From positions 229,224-293,223 of the forward strand of contig NZ_JBHSTQ010000003.1 of NCBI RefSeq assembly GCF_042660205.1: a stretch of DNA of 64,000 bases, read 5' to 3'. This document shows, in pieces, positions 26,184-34,810 of the stretch (position 1 is its first letter; every line of letters begins with the position of its first letter). The notes below the pieces were generated by a model. The model did not search any database. It saw only the letters and a program-made list of their open reading frames with translations, and was not told the origin of the DNA. A program made the position numbers and the translations under genes. Source of the DNA: Sporolactobacillus kofuensis (GTDB lineage Bacteria > Bacillota > Bacilli > Bacillales > Sporolactobacillaceae).

Positions 26184-26945
26184 TTAGAGTGACATTTTTG
26201 CTTTATTTACGGATAGAGAGCCCAGAAGTCTGGACCAAAATAGAGAATAATATTTCCAATTCACAAAATCCATTGAACCCCAGTGAGGGGCACAGTCGCT
26301 TAGAAATACTGCTGTCTTTCCTTTTTTATAGTAGCCCGTTGCAAGGATTGGATCACTATTTACTCGTAATAATTCTTTTGCATCATGTTTAACCACAACT
26401 CTATTATAGCCGAGCAGTTTTGGCCATTCTCCCAAATCACCGATGATCGGATCATCATTCACACTCACTGGGATAAATCCTTGAGGAACCTCGACCCTAT
26501 CATCTCTGTCCATCATCTCTACTGGCAAAACGTCTGCTAATGGTGTGTTTTTATAGTTTGCTTTGGCTTCAATTCCCATAAAAGACAGATAGCCTCCGAT
26601 CATTAATAAACCTCCGCCATTTCCGACGAAATCTTTTATCAATTCAAGCCCATTGGAGGAAATCTTCATGTCATAAAAAGTATGATTCTGCAGCAGGAAA
26701 GTATTTGCACCGATATCACTTAAGACAATTGCATCATATTTTTCCAATTCTTCAATGGTCTGAGGAAAACGAACCTGAACTTCATGAGAGGGTAGATAAT
26801 CAATATCAAAATTGACTTTTCTCAGTTCATCCAATAAATAGGTAGCTCCCTCTTCATATTTCGTACTCGTAAAGCAATCAAAACCCTTTTGATGAATCAT
26901 ATGTATCACCCATGATTCTCCGACAAACAGTACTTTTGTTGCCAT
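26184..26945 (-). CDS. Glutamine-amidotransferase-like protein (GATase1_like, PF07090 type)
   Basis: 253 residues with a flavodoxin-like/class I amidotransferase-like fold: VLFVGESWVIHMIHQKGFDCF start, KYDAIVLSDIGANTFLL, NGGGLLMIGGYLSFMG at the nucleophile-elbow position, and SDCAPHWG near the C-terminus. The elbow has Gly-Gly-Tyr where catalytic GATases have Cys, so amidotransferase chemistry is unlikely. This family recurs beside sugar-type ABC importers but has no firm function. It lies 6 nt after the permease gene, in the middle of the operon. Confidence 0.75.
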   Translation of the reverse strand: MATKVLFVGESWVIHMIHQKGFDCFTSTKYEEGATYLLDELRKVNFDIDYLPSHEVQVRFPQTIEELEKYDAIVLSDIGANTFLLQNHTFYDMKISSNGLELIKDFVGNGGGLLMIGGYLSFMGIEAKANYKNTPLADVLPVEMMDRDDRVEVPQGFIPVSVNDDPIIGDLGEWPKLLGYNRVVVKHDAKELLRVNSDPILATGYYKKGKTAVFLSDCAPHWGSMDFVNWKYYSLFWSRLLGSLSVNKAKMSL

Positions 26946-26951
26946 ATCTTT

Positions 26952-27944
26952 TTATTCTCCTTTATCTTTGAAGGTAACATTCCCACCATACGCAATTTTT
27001 TTGGTAACAAGTATATTATTAAAGACGATAGCTAAAATTAAGAGAATACCAAGAATCGCCAGTTCCCAGACTGAATCTATATTGGCAATCTGAAGTCCGG
27101 AATTCAGTACAGTTACAATCAACACGGACAGCATGACCGATCCAAGATGTCCTTTCCCTCCGGATACAATAATCCCGCCTAATACAGCAACAGTGATCGA
27201 CTCCATTTCCATTCCAGTTCCGGCATCAGCTCGTGCAGTCATTAACCAAGAGCAGGTAACAACAGCTCCAATTCCAGATAATAGACCCGACAAAGTAAAA
27301 ATTAATGTTCTTATTTTGTTGACCTGAATACCTGAAAATTTTGCGGCAATATCATTTGTCCCCAACAAATAAATTTCTCGGCCTGCTCTGGTTCTATACA
27401 CCATAAACCACATAATAATATAGACCGGAACAGCGACTAAGACGACCTGGATCGGTATTCCGATTATCATTCCCTGTCCGATAACACCAAATGAACTAGG
27501 AAAACCACTGACGGGTGTTCCACTGGTGAGATAAAGTGCGATCGAACTGAAGAGATATTGTGTACCAAGCGTGGCAATTAATGAATGAATGTGACAAAAG
27601 TTGACCAGTACTCCGTTAATAAGACCAAGTAATCCTCCAAATAGGATTGCTAGAAGGGACGCTACCCAGATATTCATGCCCGCCTGAAAAAGGACCCCTA
27701 AAAATACTCCGGATAAAGAAAGCATGGCACCGACCGAAAGATCAATTGCGCCTCTTCCGCTTAAAATGACCAAGGATTGCCCAATTGCGAGTAGTGATAA
27801 TACGGCCCCAAATTGAGTAATACCCACGAGATTGTCAATACTGAGAAAATCCTGGTTCAAAAAGGACATAATCGCAATCGTAATGATAAGTAAGAGAGTT
27901 AGCATAAATCCCCGTTTATCAGCGATTGCCCAAATTGTTTTCAT
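26952..27944 (-). CDS. Ribose-type ABC transporter permease (RbsC family), second copy
   Basis: 330 residues, about nine membrane segments, BPD_transp_2 family. The family signature is readable: GGAIDLSVG-like GRGAIDLSVGAMLSLSG, LIATLGTQYLFSSIA, and VAVLGGIIVSGGKGHLGS. It pairs with the permease at 27965-28951 as a probable heterodimeric pore for the same importer. Confidence 0.88.
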   Translation of the reverse strand: MKTIWAIADKRGFMLTLLLIITIAIMSFLNQDFLSIDNLVGITQFGAVLSLLAIGQSLVILSGRGAIDLSVGAMLSLSGVFLGVLFQAGMNIWVASLLAILFGGLLGLINGVLVNFCHIHSLIATLGTQYLFSSIALYLTSGTPVSGFPSSFGVIGQGMIIGIPIQVVLVAVPVYIIMWFMVYRTRAGREIYLLGTNDIAAKFSGIQVNKIRTLIFTLSGLLSGIGAVVTCSWLMTARADAGTGMEMESITVAVLGGIIVSGGKGHLGSVMLSVLIVTVLNSGLQIANIDSVWELAILGILLILAIVFNNILVTKKIAYGGNVTFKDKGE

Positions 27945-27964
27945 AAAATCATCACCCTCTGGTC

Positions 27965-28951
27965 TTAAGAAATAGTTAATCTCGTTTTTGTCTCCACTCT
28001 TCTCTTCTTGATTCTTTTTCTTAATAAAACATCAATGATTATCGAGATAATAATCAGAGAGCCAACAATAGCGTGATCCAGTAAGGATGGCACACCAAGT
28101 AATACGATGCCATTACTCATTACTGCAACAAACAGTACACCTGCCAACGTTCCAACGACTGATCCTCTTCCACCTGTGATCGATGTGCCACCAATGACCA
28201 CTGCAGCAATACACTGCATAGCCAAATCTGAACCGATTGTCATTTCTACAGTACCCATTCGATCAATGTAAAATATTGCCGACAACCCAACCAAGGCACC
28301 CAATAGCATATATGAAGCAAATTTCATTTTTTTCACTTTAATACCATTCAGTCTTGCGGCTTCCATATTCGTGCCAATTGCATATAAATGTCTTCCGAAC
28401 GGTCTATAAGTGAGCACAAACCAAAAGACGAAGTATAAAATCAGAATAAAGAAGAGTATGTTTGGTATGCTGAATGTTATTCCAGATGCGATATTGTTAA
28501 ATACCGTAGGAAATCCTGTCAGCCAGCTTCCACCGAGCATCAAAAAGATAATTGCTCGCCAAAAGTTCATAGTGGCCAAAGTTGCGATAAGTTCAGGTAC
28601 CTTTAGCAGCGAGACCAACAAACCGTTTGCAGCCCCTGCTACTATTCCGGAACAAATGGTCAATACAACGACTAAAATTGGATTGACACCCATGGCTGAT
28701 AACCTTGCAGCGACGATCGCACAAACACCTAGGACTGAACCAACAGATATATCAATGCCACCGAGAATAATGACTATGGTCATCCCAATACTAATAATCG
28801 CTATTTCTGAGGCATTCTGAATAATCTGAGTGACATTTTGTTCAGTGAGAAATTTGTTCGACAGTAAAGCAAACAATACAAATTCAGCGCAAAGAATGAT
28901 AAGCGTAAAATATTCTCGATAACCAGGCAATGGAATATACTTTTGTTTCAA
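27965..28951 (-). CDS. Ribose-type ABC transporter permease (RbsC family), first copy
   Basis: About 328 residues of BPD_transp_2 type: GGIDISVGSVLGVCAIVAAR, LIATLATMNFWRAI, IGTNMEAARLNGIKVKK and VVIGGTSITGGRGSVVGT. I choose TTG 28951 because AGGAG lies 8 nt upstream, placing the start 5 nt past the preceding stop; a GTG at 28978 would overlap that gene. Works with the ATPase at 30291-31826. Confidence 0.87.
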   Translation of the reverse strand: MKQKYIPLPGYREYFTLIILCAEFVLFALLSNKFLTEQNVTQIIQNASEIAIISIGMTIVIILGGIDISVGSVLGVCAIVAARLSAMGVNPILVVVLTICSGIVAGAANGLLVSLLKVPELIATLATMNFWRAIIFLMLGGSWLTGFPTVFNNIASGITFSIPNILFFILILYFVFWFVLTYRPFGRHLYAIGTNMEAARLNGIKVKKMKFASYMLLGALVGLSAIFYIDRMGTVEMTIGSDLAMQCIAAVVIGGTSITGGRGSVVGTLAGVLFVAVMSNGIVLLGVPSLLDHAIVGSLIIISIIIDVLLRKRIKKRRVETKTRLTIS

Positions 28952-28956
28952 ATTCT

Positions 28957-30270
28957 TCACTCCTCGCTGATACCGCACCAGTCTATAATTGTCATTGCGA
29001 TCATTTTCGTCGCTTTGATTAACTCATCCACTTCTAAATATTCATCACTGTTATGAGCAGCTCTCGAATTACCAGGCCCGAAGTTTATAGTGGGAATTCC
29101 AACATTTATTGGCCAACCCATGTCTGTGTGGCAAGTCGTACCTTCTATCTTACTGTCAATGGCTAGTTGTTTCAGTGAATTTTCGCAACACTTAACAAAG
29201 GGATCTTCAGCACTTGTCTCGCCACAATCCGCATCAATGAGCCATTCAATTTTTGGAGGGTTTTCCTTAAGCCAAGGATCAAGTTGCGCCACTTGGTGAA
29301 TAAATTCTTGAATCTCTTGTTTCACATTTCCGCCCAACCAGTTTTTGTCTTTCTCAGAAGGAAGATACTGAGCATCAAAAACAATCTCGGCACTATTCGC
29401 ATAAGAGGTGGGATATTCACCAGCATTAATTTGAGCAACATTTATCTGACATGGCAATGGGAGCAAGGGATGAGTTTTTTGAACTGCCCATTCCTTATTC
29501 AAAACTTTAAGATTTTCTAAAATAATCATTGCTTTATCAATTGCATCAACCGCACCATTCGTTTTCCAGTTTCCCATTGGCATCTCAATATGACCGCTTC
29601 TTCCTGGAATAATGATCTTACCCCATAAAATGCCCCGGCAGAGCGGTGCAACATTCATTCCTGTTGGTTCAGTCAGAATACATCCATCGGCTCTATAACC
29701 CTGTTGAATGAAATCCAGAGTGCCCATTCCGCCAGCTTCTTCATCAACAACTGTTCCAACGATGATGTCGCCTTTTGTGTTAAAGCCGCTCCTTTTAATG
29801 GCTTCCACTGCCATAATCATCGCGGTAACTCCGCCTTTCATATCGACAGTTCCGCGCCCGTATATTCTATTGTTTTCACGGATACCTCCAAAGGGGGGGG
29901 TTGTCCAACCTTCTCCAGGTTTTACAACATCGATATGACCCGTTAATAAAATAGATTTTCCCGAATCAGATGTTCCTTTAAATGTCGCAGCCAGATTAGG
30001 ACGATTCTCAAACTTATGATCTGCGTAATACCCTGGTTTATCTTTAAACTTAGCCAATTTAGCCGGATCCGGTTCCCATTTATTAATACTCGCACCTATT
30101 TTTGATAGACGTGATGCAATATAATTCTGAACCTCTCCTTCCTTTGTAATTGTTTGGTCATCAGTGAACCAAGGGTTAACGCTCGGTATCTTTATGATAT
30201 CTTGCAGAGCCTCAATGATTGCTTGCTCATGTTCATCAATCCAGCTCATTACTTTTTCTTTCTCTGACAT
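28957..30270 (-). CDS. M20-family metallopeptidase/deacylase, first of two in operon
   Basis: 437 residues. Motifs: LLTGHIDVVKPGEGW, YGRGTVDMKGGVTAMIM, GTVVDEEAGGMGTLDF, LTEPTGMNVAPLCRG, and late CHTDMGWPINVGIP with GPGNSRAAHNSDEY. It is longer than the other M20 of this operon and only distantly similar, so the two probably take different substrates or steps. It sits between the ATPase and the permeases, an unusual place for an enzyme gene, which argues that hydrolysis is integral to use of the imported compound. Confidence 0.85.
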   Translation of the reverse strand: MSEKEKVMSWIDEHEQAIIEALQDIIKIPSVNPWFTDDQTITKEGEVQNYIASRLSKIGASINKWEPDPAKLAKFKDKPGYYADHKFENRPNLAATFKGTSDSGKSILLTGHIDVVKPGEGWTTPPFGGIRENNRIYGRGTVDMKGGVTAMIMAVEAIKRSGFNTKGDIIVGTVVDEEAGGMGTLDFIQQGYRADGCILTEPTGMNVAPLCRGILWGKIIIPGRSGHIEMPMGNWKTNGAVDAIDKAMIILENLKVLNKEWAVQKTHPLLPLPCQINVAQINAGEYPTSYANSAEIVFDAQYLPSEKDKNWLGGNVKQEIQEFIHQVAQLDPWLKENPPKIEWLIDADCGETSAEDPFVKCCENSLKQLAIDSKIEGTTCHTDMGWPINVGIPTINFGPGNSRAAHNSDEYLEVDELIKATKMIAMTIIDWCGISEE

Positions 30271-30290
30271 GGTTTAAGACTCCAATCTTT

Positions 30291-31826
30291 TTAAATTTTA
30301 AGATTTTCCGCTTTAGTTAATCCCAAAGCCATTCGTAAGATTTGATCCTCAGAAACATCATTTCGTTTCGTGTTCCCGATGATTTTTCCTTTGTTCAAGG
30401 TCAAGATTCTATCCGACAACCCGATAATCTCCGGCATATCAGATGATATTAATAGTACAGAGATTCCCTCACGAGCAATCTTCATGATTAATTCATGAAT
30501 CTCAAGCTTTGTTCTCATGTCAATACCACGAGTCGGTTCATCTAGGATAAGTAAATCCGGCTTGTTTAATAACCACCTGGCAATTATGACTTTTTGCTGA
30601 GAACCTCCACTTAATGACGTGATTAATTGCTGCTGATTACTGACCTTTATCGAATATTTTTTTATCTGTTCGTCAACCATATTCGTTTCTTTTTTCAGGT
30701 TTAAGAAACCGAGTGAATTGGACACAGAATCTAAAAAAGAAGATGTCAAATTGTATTTCAATGAATGGAGTTTGAATATTCCTTGGTTCCCACGATCTTC
30801 AGGCACATAATAAATTCCTTTTTTTATTGCGAATTTTGTCGGATACGAATCCTTTAATTTATCGCCTTTAAAATAGACAGTTCCCCCGTCTCTCTTCATT
30901 TCACCGAAAATCGTTCGTGCAATCTCTGAGCGTCCCGCACCAATCAGACCATACATGCCCACAACTTCACCAGAATTTACAGAGAAAGAAATATCTTTAA
31001 AGTAAGGTGACTTTGTTAAATGCTCAACTCGAATGACCTCTTCCATTTCCGACTGTGTAGGTGGCACATAGACATTTCGATTAATTGTTCTACCAGACAT
31101 TGCGGCAATAATTTTATCTTCGGTCATCGTGGAGGGATCCAAATCCTCAGTTATTTGTCCGTCTCTCAACACAGTGACCTTATCTGAAATTTGAAGAATC
31201 TCAGGGATTCTATGACTGATATAGAGAACACTTATTCTTTTGGATTTCAGATCTTCTATTAAACTAAATAATTTTTCGGATTCTGCTCCGCTCAAGATTG
31301 ATGTTGGCTCATCTAAAATGATCAATTTTGACTTATAATAGAGTCCTTTCGCAATCAATAATAATTGCTGTGTTCCAAGGGAAAGATCGCCCATCTTCAG
31401 CTGTAGGTAGGATTGATCCAGTCCTACTAAATGGAGCATTTTTGTACCCTCTTCATAAGTTTTCTGCCAATTAATGTTGCCTAAAGGCGACTTTATTTCA
31501 TTACCTGAAAAGAGATTCTCAATGACCGACAGCTCGCTGAATACACTTGGCTCCTGATGAACCATCACAATACCAAGCTCAAAGGCATCTTTCGGATTTT
31601 TTAATGTCACAGGCTTGTTCTCAAATAGGATGGACCCCGCACTGGGGCTAATTACTCCCGATATGATTTTCATCATTGTTGATTTCCCTGCTCCATTCTC
31701 ACCAACAATGGAATGAACCTGTCCTTGTTTGACCTCTAAATTAATCTGGCGAAGCGCATGGATACCGCCAAAAGACTTGTCGATATCAACCAATTTCAAC
31801 AAGATTTTATCCTCGCTCAAAGTCAT
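30291..31826 (-). CDS. Ribose-type ABC transporter ATPase with two nucleotide-binding domains
   Basis: 511 residues, CUT2 family like RbsA/MglA. First half: Walker A GENGAGKST, signature LSLGTQQ, Walker B LIILDEPTS. Second half: degenerate Walker A GLIGAGRSE, signature LSGGSQQK, LLILDEPTRGID. One polypeptide powers the importer. It directly follows the binding-protein gene. Confidence 0.93.
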   Translation of the reverse strand: MTLSEDKILLKLVDIDKSFGGIHALRQINLEVKQGQVHSIVGENGAGKSTMMKIISGVISPSAGSILFENKPVTLKNPKDAFELGIVMVHQEPSVFSELSVIENLFSGNEIKSPLGNINWQKTYEEGTKMLHLVGLDQSYLQLKMGDLSLGTQQLLLIAKGLYYKSKLIILDEPTSILSGAESEKLFSLIEDLKSKRISVLYISHRIPEILQISDKVTVLRDGQITEDLDPSTMTEDKIIAAMSGRTINRNVYVPPTQSEMEEVIRVEHLTKSPYFKDISFSVNSGEVVGMYGLIGAGRSEIARTIFGEMKRDGGTVYFKGDKLKDSYPTKFAIKKGIYYVPEDRGNQGIFKLHSLKYNLTSSFLDSVSNSLGFLNLKKETNMVDEQIKKYSIKVSNQQQLITSLSGGSQQKVIIARWLLNKPDLLILDEPTRGIDMRTKLEIHELIMKIAREGISVLLISSDMPEIIGLSDRILTLNKGKIIGNTKRNDVSEDQILRMALGLTKAENLKI

Positions 31827-31885
31827 TCCCCCAAGCTCTGCAAGGTGAAAATATAGAATGAGTTTCTATCAGCTTCAATCTACGA

Positions 31886-32908
31886 TTAGAACCCATAGTT
31901 ATTCACGTTATCTTTATTAATGACGAGCGGTGGTCCAAGTAATAAGACTTTTGTCTTCGAATCATACTTCACTGGATTAGACAAGCCCGGGACATGGTTA
32001 ACTGCCTTGAACTTATTTCCTTTCGCCAACTGAATTCCTGCCCATACCGTTAGATAACCAAGATCTTTTGCATTCCATAGAATAGATTCTTTCATGACAC
32101 CACTCTTAATAAAAGGTTTAACGGTTTTCGGTGATCCATATCCGATCACAGCGATTTTTCCAACCTTATTAGCCTTTTGAACGGCCTGTGCAACCCCTGG
32201 CACCGCACTAGAAGCGACGGCAACGAGTCCCTTCATTGATGGATACTTTGACATCAGTTCCTGAGCTTGATTCATTGCATCTTCACTGCTACCTCCACTT
32301 GTATAACGCACTTCAACGATTTTTAGATTAGGATACTTCGATGCAGCACGCTCCTTCATATACTTAATCCAAGTATTTAAATTTGTTGCAGTCGATTCTC
32401 CAGAAATAATACCTACCTGACCTTTGCCATTCAATTGTTTGGCCAATCTGTCAATAAGGGTATAACCTAAAGCTTTGTCCGTTGCCTGAGCAACATAAGT
32501 ACTACGCTCACTTGTAGCGCTATCACTGTCAGCTGTGTATACTTTTATTCCTGCAGCTTTTGCCTTAGCAATTTCTGGGTTTATTGATGAACTATCCAGA
32601 ACAGATATGGAGAGTGCGTCGACTTTTTGTCGAATCAAACTATCCATAATCTGGACTTGCTTCTGAGCACTTGCCTGAGTAGCTCCAGAATAGATAAATT
32701 GAGCACCAAATTTCTTTGCAGCCTCATTTCCACCATTTTGCATGGCCGTAAAATAGGGAATGCCGATAAGCTGAGGAATAAAGGCAATCTTAAGTTTTTG
32801 GTTCGAGGAATGAGAGGAACCGTTCGAGTTACCCGTTGAACATGCAGTCAAACTCAAGGCCAAGCAAAGTGCCATAATCAAAATGAATACTTTAGACATT
32901 TTTCTCAA
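31886..32908 (-). CDS. Ribose/galactose-type sugar-binding lipoprotein
   Basis: 340 residues, type I periplasmic-binding fold. Lipobox in KVFILIMALCLALSLTAC, Ser/Asn linker, then LKIAFIPQLIGIPYFTAMQNG, ALSISVLDSSSINPEIAKAK, and GYGSPKTVKPFIKSG. TTG start with AGGGA upstream. Ligands of this family include pentoses, rhamnose, autoinducer-2 and others; the partner M20 enzymes suggest an N-acylated or peptide-linked ligand (inference). Confidence 0.87.
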   Translation of the reverse strand: MRKMSKVFILIMALCLALSLTACSTGNSNGSSHSSNQKLKIAFIPQLIGIPYFTAMQNGGNEAAKKFGAQFIYSGATQASAQKQVQIMDSLIRQKVDALSISVLDSSSINPEIAKAKAAGIKVYTADSDSATSERSTYVAQATDKALGYTLIDRLAKQLNGKGQVGIISGESTATNLNTWIKYMKERAASKYPNLKIVEVRYTSGGSSEDAMNQAQELMSKYPSMKGLVAVASSAVPGVAQAVQKANKVGKIAVIGYGSPKTVKPFIKSGVMKESILWNAKDLGYLTVWAGIQLAKGNKFKAVNHVPGLSNPVKYDSKTKVLLLGPPLVINKDNVNNYGF

Positions 32909-32992
32909 AGGTTTATCCCTACCTTATTCTTATTTTTTAATATTTTAGTTTTTTTACAAAAAATCCCATGGTTGCAATCAAATAGATTTTCA

Positions 32993-34000
32993 TCATTGTT
33001 TGGAATCAATAGCTGATTTTACAGTTGATTCTCGTATAACAAGTTTTGCTTTAAGTTCAATGCTTTCTGTTTCATTAAAAGAGTGATTAATTCGATAAAT
33101 TAATCTTTCTGCTGCTAGTTCACCCATTTTATAAATCGGTTGTTCAATGGTTGTGATTTCTGGTGAAGTAATTTGTGTTAGTGTGATTCCATCAAAACCG
33201 CAAACAGCAATTTGTTCAGGTATTTTTATCTTTAGCCGATTTAATTCCTTAACGACGCCAATTGCAATCAAATCATTTCCCGCAAAAATGCCGTCAATAT
33301 CAGAATGCTTTTTCAATAGTTCCTGAATCGACTCGATACCGCTCATAATGGAAAAATCGCCTGGGTATTCAATACCTGATGAACCCTCTTGATGCTTCAT
33401 TGACGTTTTAAAACCGCGTAACCTGTCTTTAGCAGTAGCATCATATTGCGGACCATAGATATGAGCTATTTTCTGGCAACCTATGGAAAGAAGATGTTTC
33501 GTTGCCTCAATCGCTCCATGATAGTTGTCCACTTTTATCGTACATAAATTTTCAATATCCTTATCGGCTTCCAGAATAACCATAGGCGATTTATAATTTT
33601 TCTTAAGGACTTCTACGTCAATGTCATGCGTCGCTATAATAAAACCATCAATGTACTTATTCTTTAAAAAGTTCATATAATCCGCATTTTTTTCTGGATT
33701 GTTTCCTCCGGTATTTCCCAATAGTAAAGAATAGCCAAGTTGTTGGGTGATTTTTTCTGCTCCCTTGGCCAACTCCGAAAAAAAAGGGTTTGTAATATCC
33801 GTGACCAGCAAAGCAAGCGTTTTTGAACTTTTTTTTGTTAATCCTCTTGCAACTTGATTCGGCTGAAAATTCATTTCTTTGATGACTTTATCAATGATTT
33901 TTAACTTTTCTTCACTGACATAGCCTTTATTGTTCAATACTCTTGATACTGTTGCCGGAGACACTCCAGCTAATTTTGCAACATCTCTTATTGTTGTCAA
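32993..34000 (-). CDS. LacI-family repressor of the ABC-M20 operon
   Basis: 335 residues; HTH TTIRDVAKLAGVSPATVSRVLN and hinge NQVARGLTKKSSKT, then a sensor domain with FEPxA-like effector pocket. TTG start (GGGGATGA about 10 nt upstream). First gene of the operon and therefore probably autoregulated: three identical operators lie just upstream (34028-34137). Confidence 0.87.
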   Translation of the reverse strand: MTTIRDVAKLAGVSPATVSRVLNNKGYVSEEKLKIIDKVIKEMNFQPNQVARGLTKKSSKTLALLVTDITNPFFSELAKGAEKITQQLGYSLLLGNTGGNNPEKNADYMNFLKNKYIDGFIIATHDIDVEVLKKNYKSPMVILEADKDIENLCTIKVDNYHGAIEATKHLLSIGCQKIAHIYGPQYDATAKDRLRGFKTSMKHQEGSSGIEYPGDFSIMSGIESIQELLKKHSDIDGIFAGNDLIAIGVVKELNRLKIKIPEQIAVCGFDGITLTQITSPEITTIEQPIYKMGELAAERLIYRINHSFNETESIELKAKLVIRESTVKSAIDSKQ

Positions 34001-34027
34001 ATGAAATTACTCATCCCCTTTTTGCGA

Positions 34028-34137
34028 TCTAAAACCGGTTTCATATCGAATAAACTGCCTCGATTTTTCACTCGCTTTACAGTTTTTCTAAAACCGGTTT
34101 CACACTAAATAAAAAAAAATTTCTAAAACCGGTTTCA
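34028..34137. promoter_or_regulatory. Three identical LacI-type operators
   Basis: TCTAAAACCGGTTTCA at 34028-34043, 34087-34102 and 34122-34137, each built on the palindrome AAACCGGTTT. Centre spacings are 59 and 35 bp, so DNA looping or cooperative binding is possible. Confidence 0.85.
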
Positions 34138-34212
34138 CAATGTGCATAAAACAATTAACAAAAATACTTGAATGTTAAGATAACCTATTCTGCACACCCA
34201 ACACCCATTTCT

Positions 34213-34296
34213 GATTTATTTGTTTGTAATTTCAAACAAATAAATCATGTAATTCATTATAGTCTGAAAAATCTTTAAGCGGTGATTTTTGTCACA
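34213..34296 (-). promoter_or_regulatory. Promoter with Fnr/Crp-like box, -10 and 14-bp palindrome
   Basis: On the minus strand: TGTGACAAAAATCACC (34281-34296), 19 nt, TATAAT (34256-34261), then a perfect dyad with 14-bp arms GATTTATTTGTTTG (34213-34246). The box resembles TGTGA-N6-TCAC sites of the Crp/Fnr family and its centre falls near -40, where activators of that family sit when no good -35 exists. The same layout recurs at 43496-43573. It faces the LacI-ABC operon. The rest of 34297-34552 holds the repeat at 34325-34405. Confidence 0.6.
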
Positions 34297-34324
34297 TAAT
34301 CTAACATTCTTTTTTTCATTTTTT

Positions 34325-34405
34325 TATTTCCCGGATATGAGACCATTTTCCCTGGATTACCTTGAACTTCCACCGGATTAACCAGCCTTTTTACCCGATT
34401 AAATC
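34325..34405 (-). repeat. Second array of the 21-nt-period repeat
   Basis: Minus-strand units ATCGGGTAAAA, ATCCGGTGGAA, ATCCAGGGAAAA and ATCCGGGAAAT have their ATC anchors 21 nt apart (positions 34399, 34378, 34357, 34336). Same family as 23215-23400 but opposite orientation. Confidence 0.75.
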
Positions 34406-34552
34406 AAAATTCTCTCCCAACAAAATTTCACCGCCACTACTCTCTTCAATGACACATATCACAAATTTGTTCAGATTTTGTCTATTTTCTGAAAGTAAAA
34501 TAGAAAATAAGACACAAATCCCCTTTAAGCAAAAACAGATCCGTTAAAAGAC

Positions 34553-34810
34553 ATGGCCTTAAACGAATCTGAGTTGAAAGAAGAGAAAATAATGTCTACC
34601 AGCCTATCGACAAAATTAATTCGGAAAACGTTTATAAAACTACACAGTGATAACAAACAACTAGACCTTCAGATACTCGCTATAAAAAATGAATTGGATC
34701 GCATCAGGGCTAAATATGAACAGGATATGAGAAACTTGCAGACAACGCAAGAACATCTCAATCAAATTGAAAAGGAAATCAAGCACTTTCCAAAGGATGG
34801 CTCAAAATGA
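34553..34810 (+). CDS. Small coiled-coil protein coupled to the glycosyltransferase
   Basis: 85 residues from ATG 34553, or 72 from ATG 34592 (AGAAGAG upstream, somewhat better). The body is one long helix: KLHSDNKQLDLQILAIKNELDRIRAKY...LQTTQEHLNQIEKEI. It overlaps the glycosyltransferase start by 4 bp (ATGA), so translation is coupled; the partner also begins with a coiled coil, suggesting direct association. No known family recognised. Confidence 0.65.
   Translation: MALNESELKEEKIMSTSLSTKLIRKTFIKLHSDNKQLDLQILAIKNELDRIRAKYEQDMRNLQTTQEHLNQIEKEIKHFPKDGSK

Noticed and set aside
26184..26945. Calling the GATase-like protein an active amidotransferase
   Set aside because: The nucleophile-elbow position reads Gly-Gly-Tyr instead of a Cys-containing motif.
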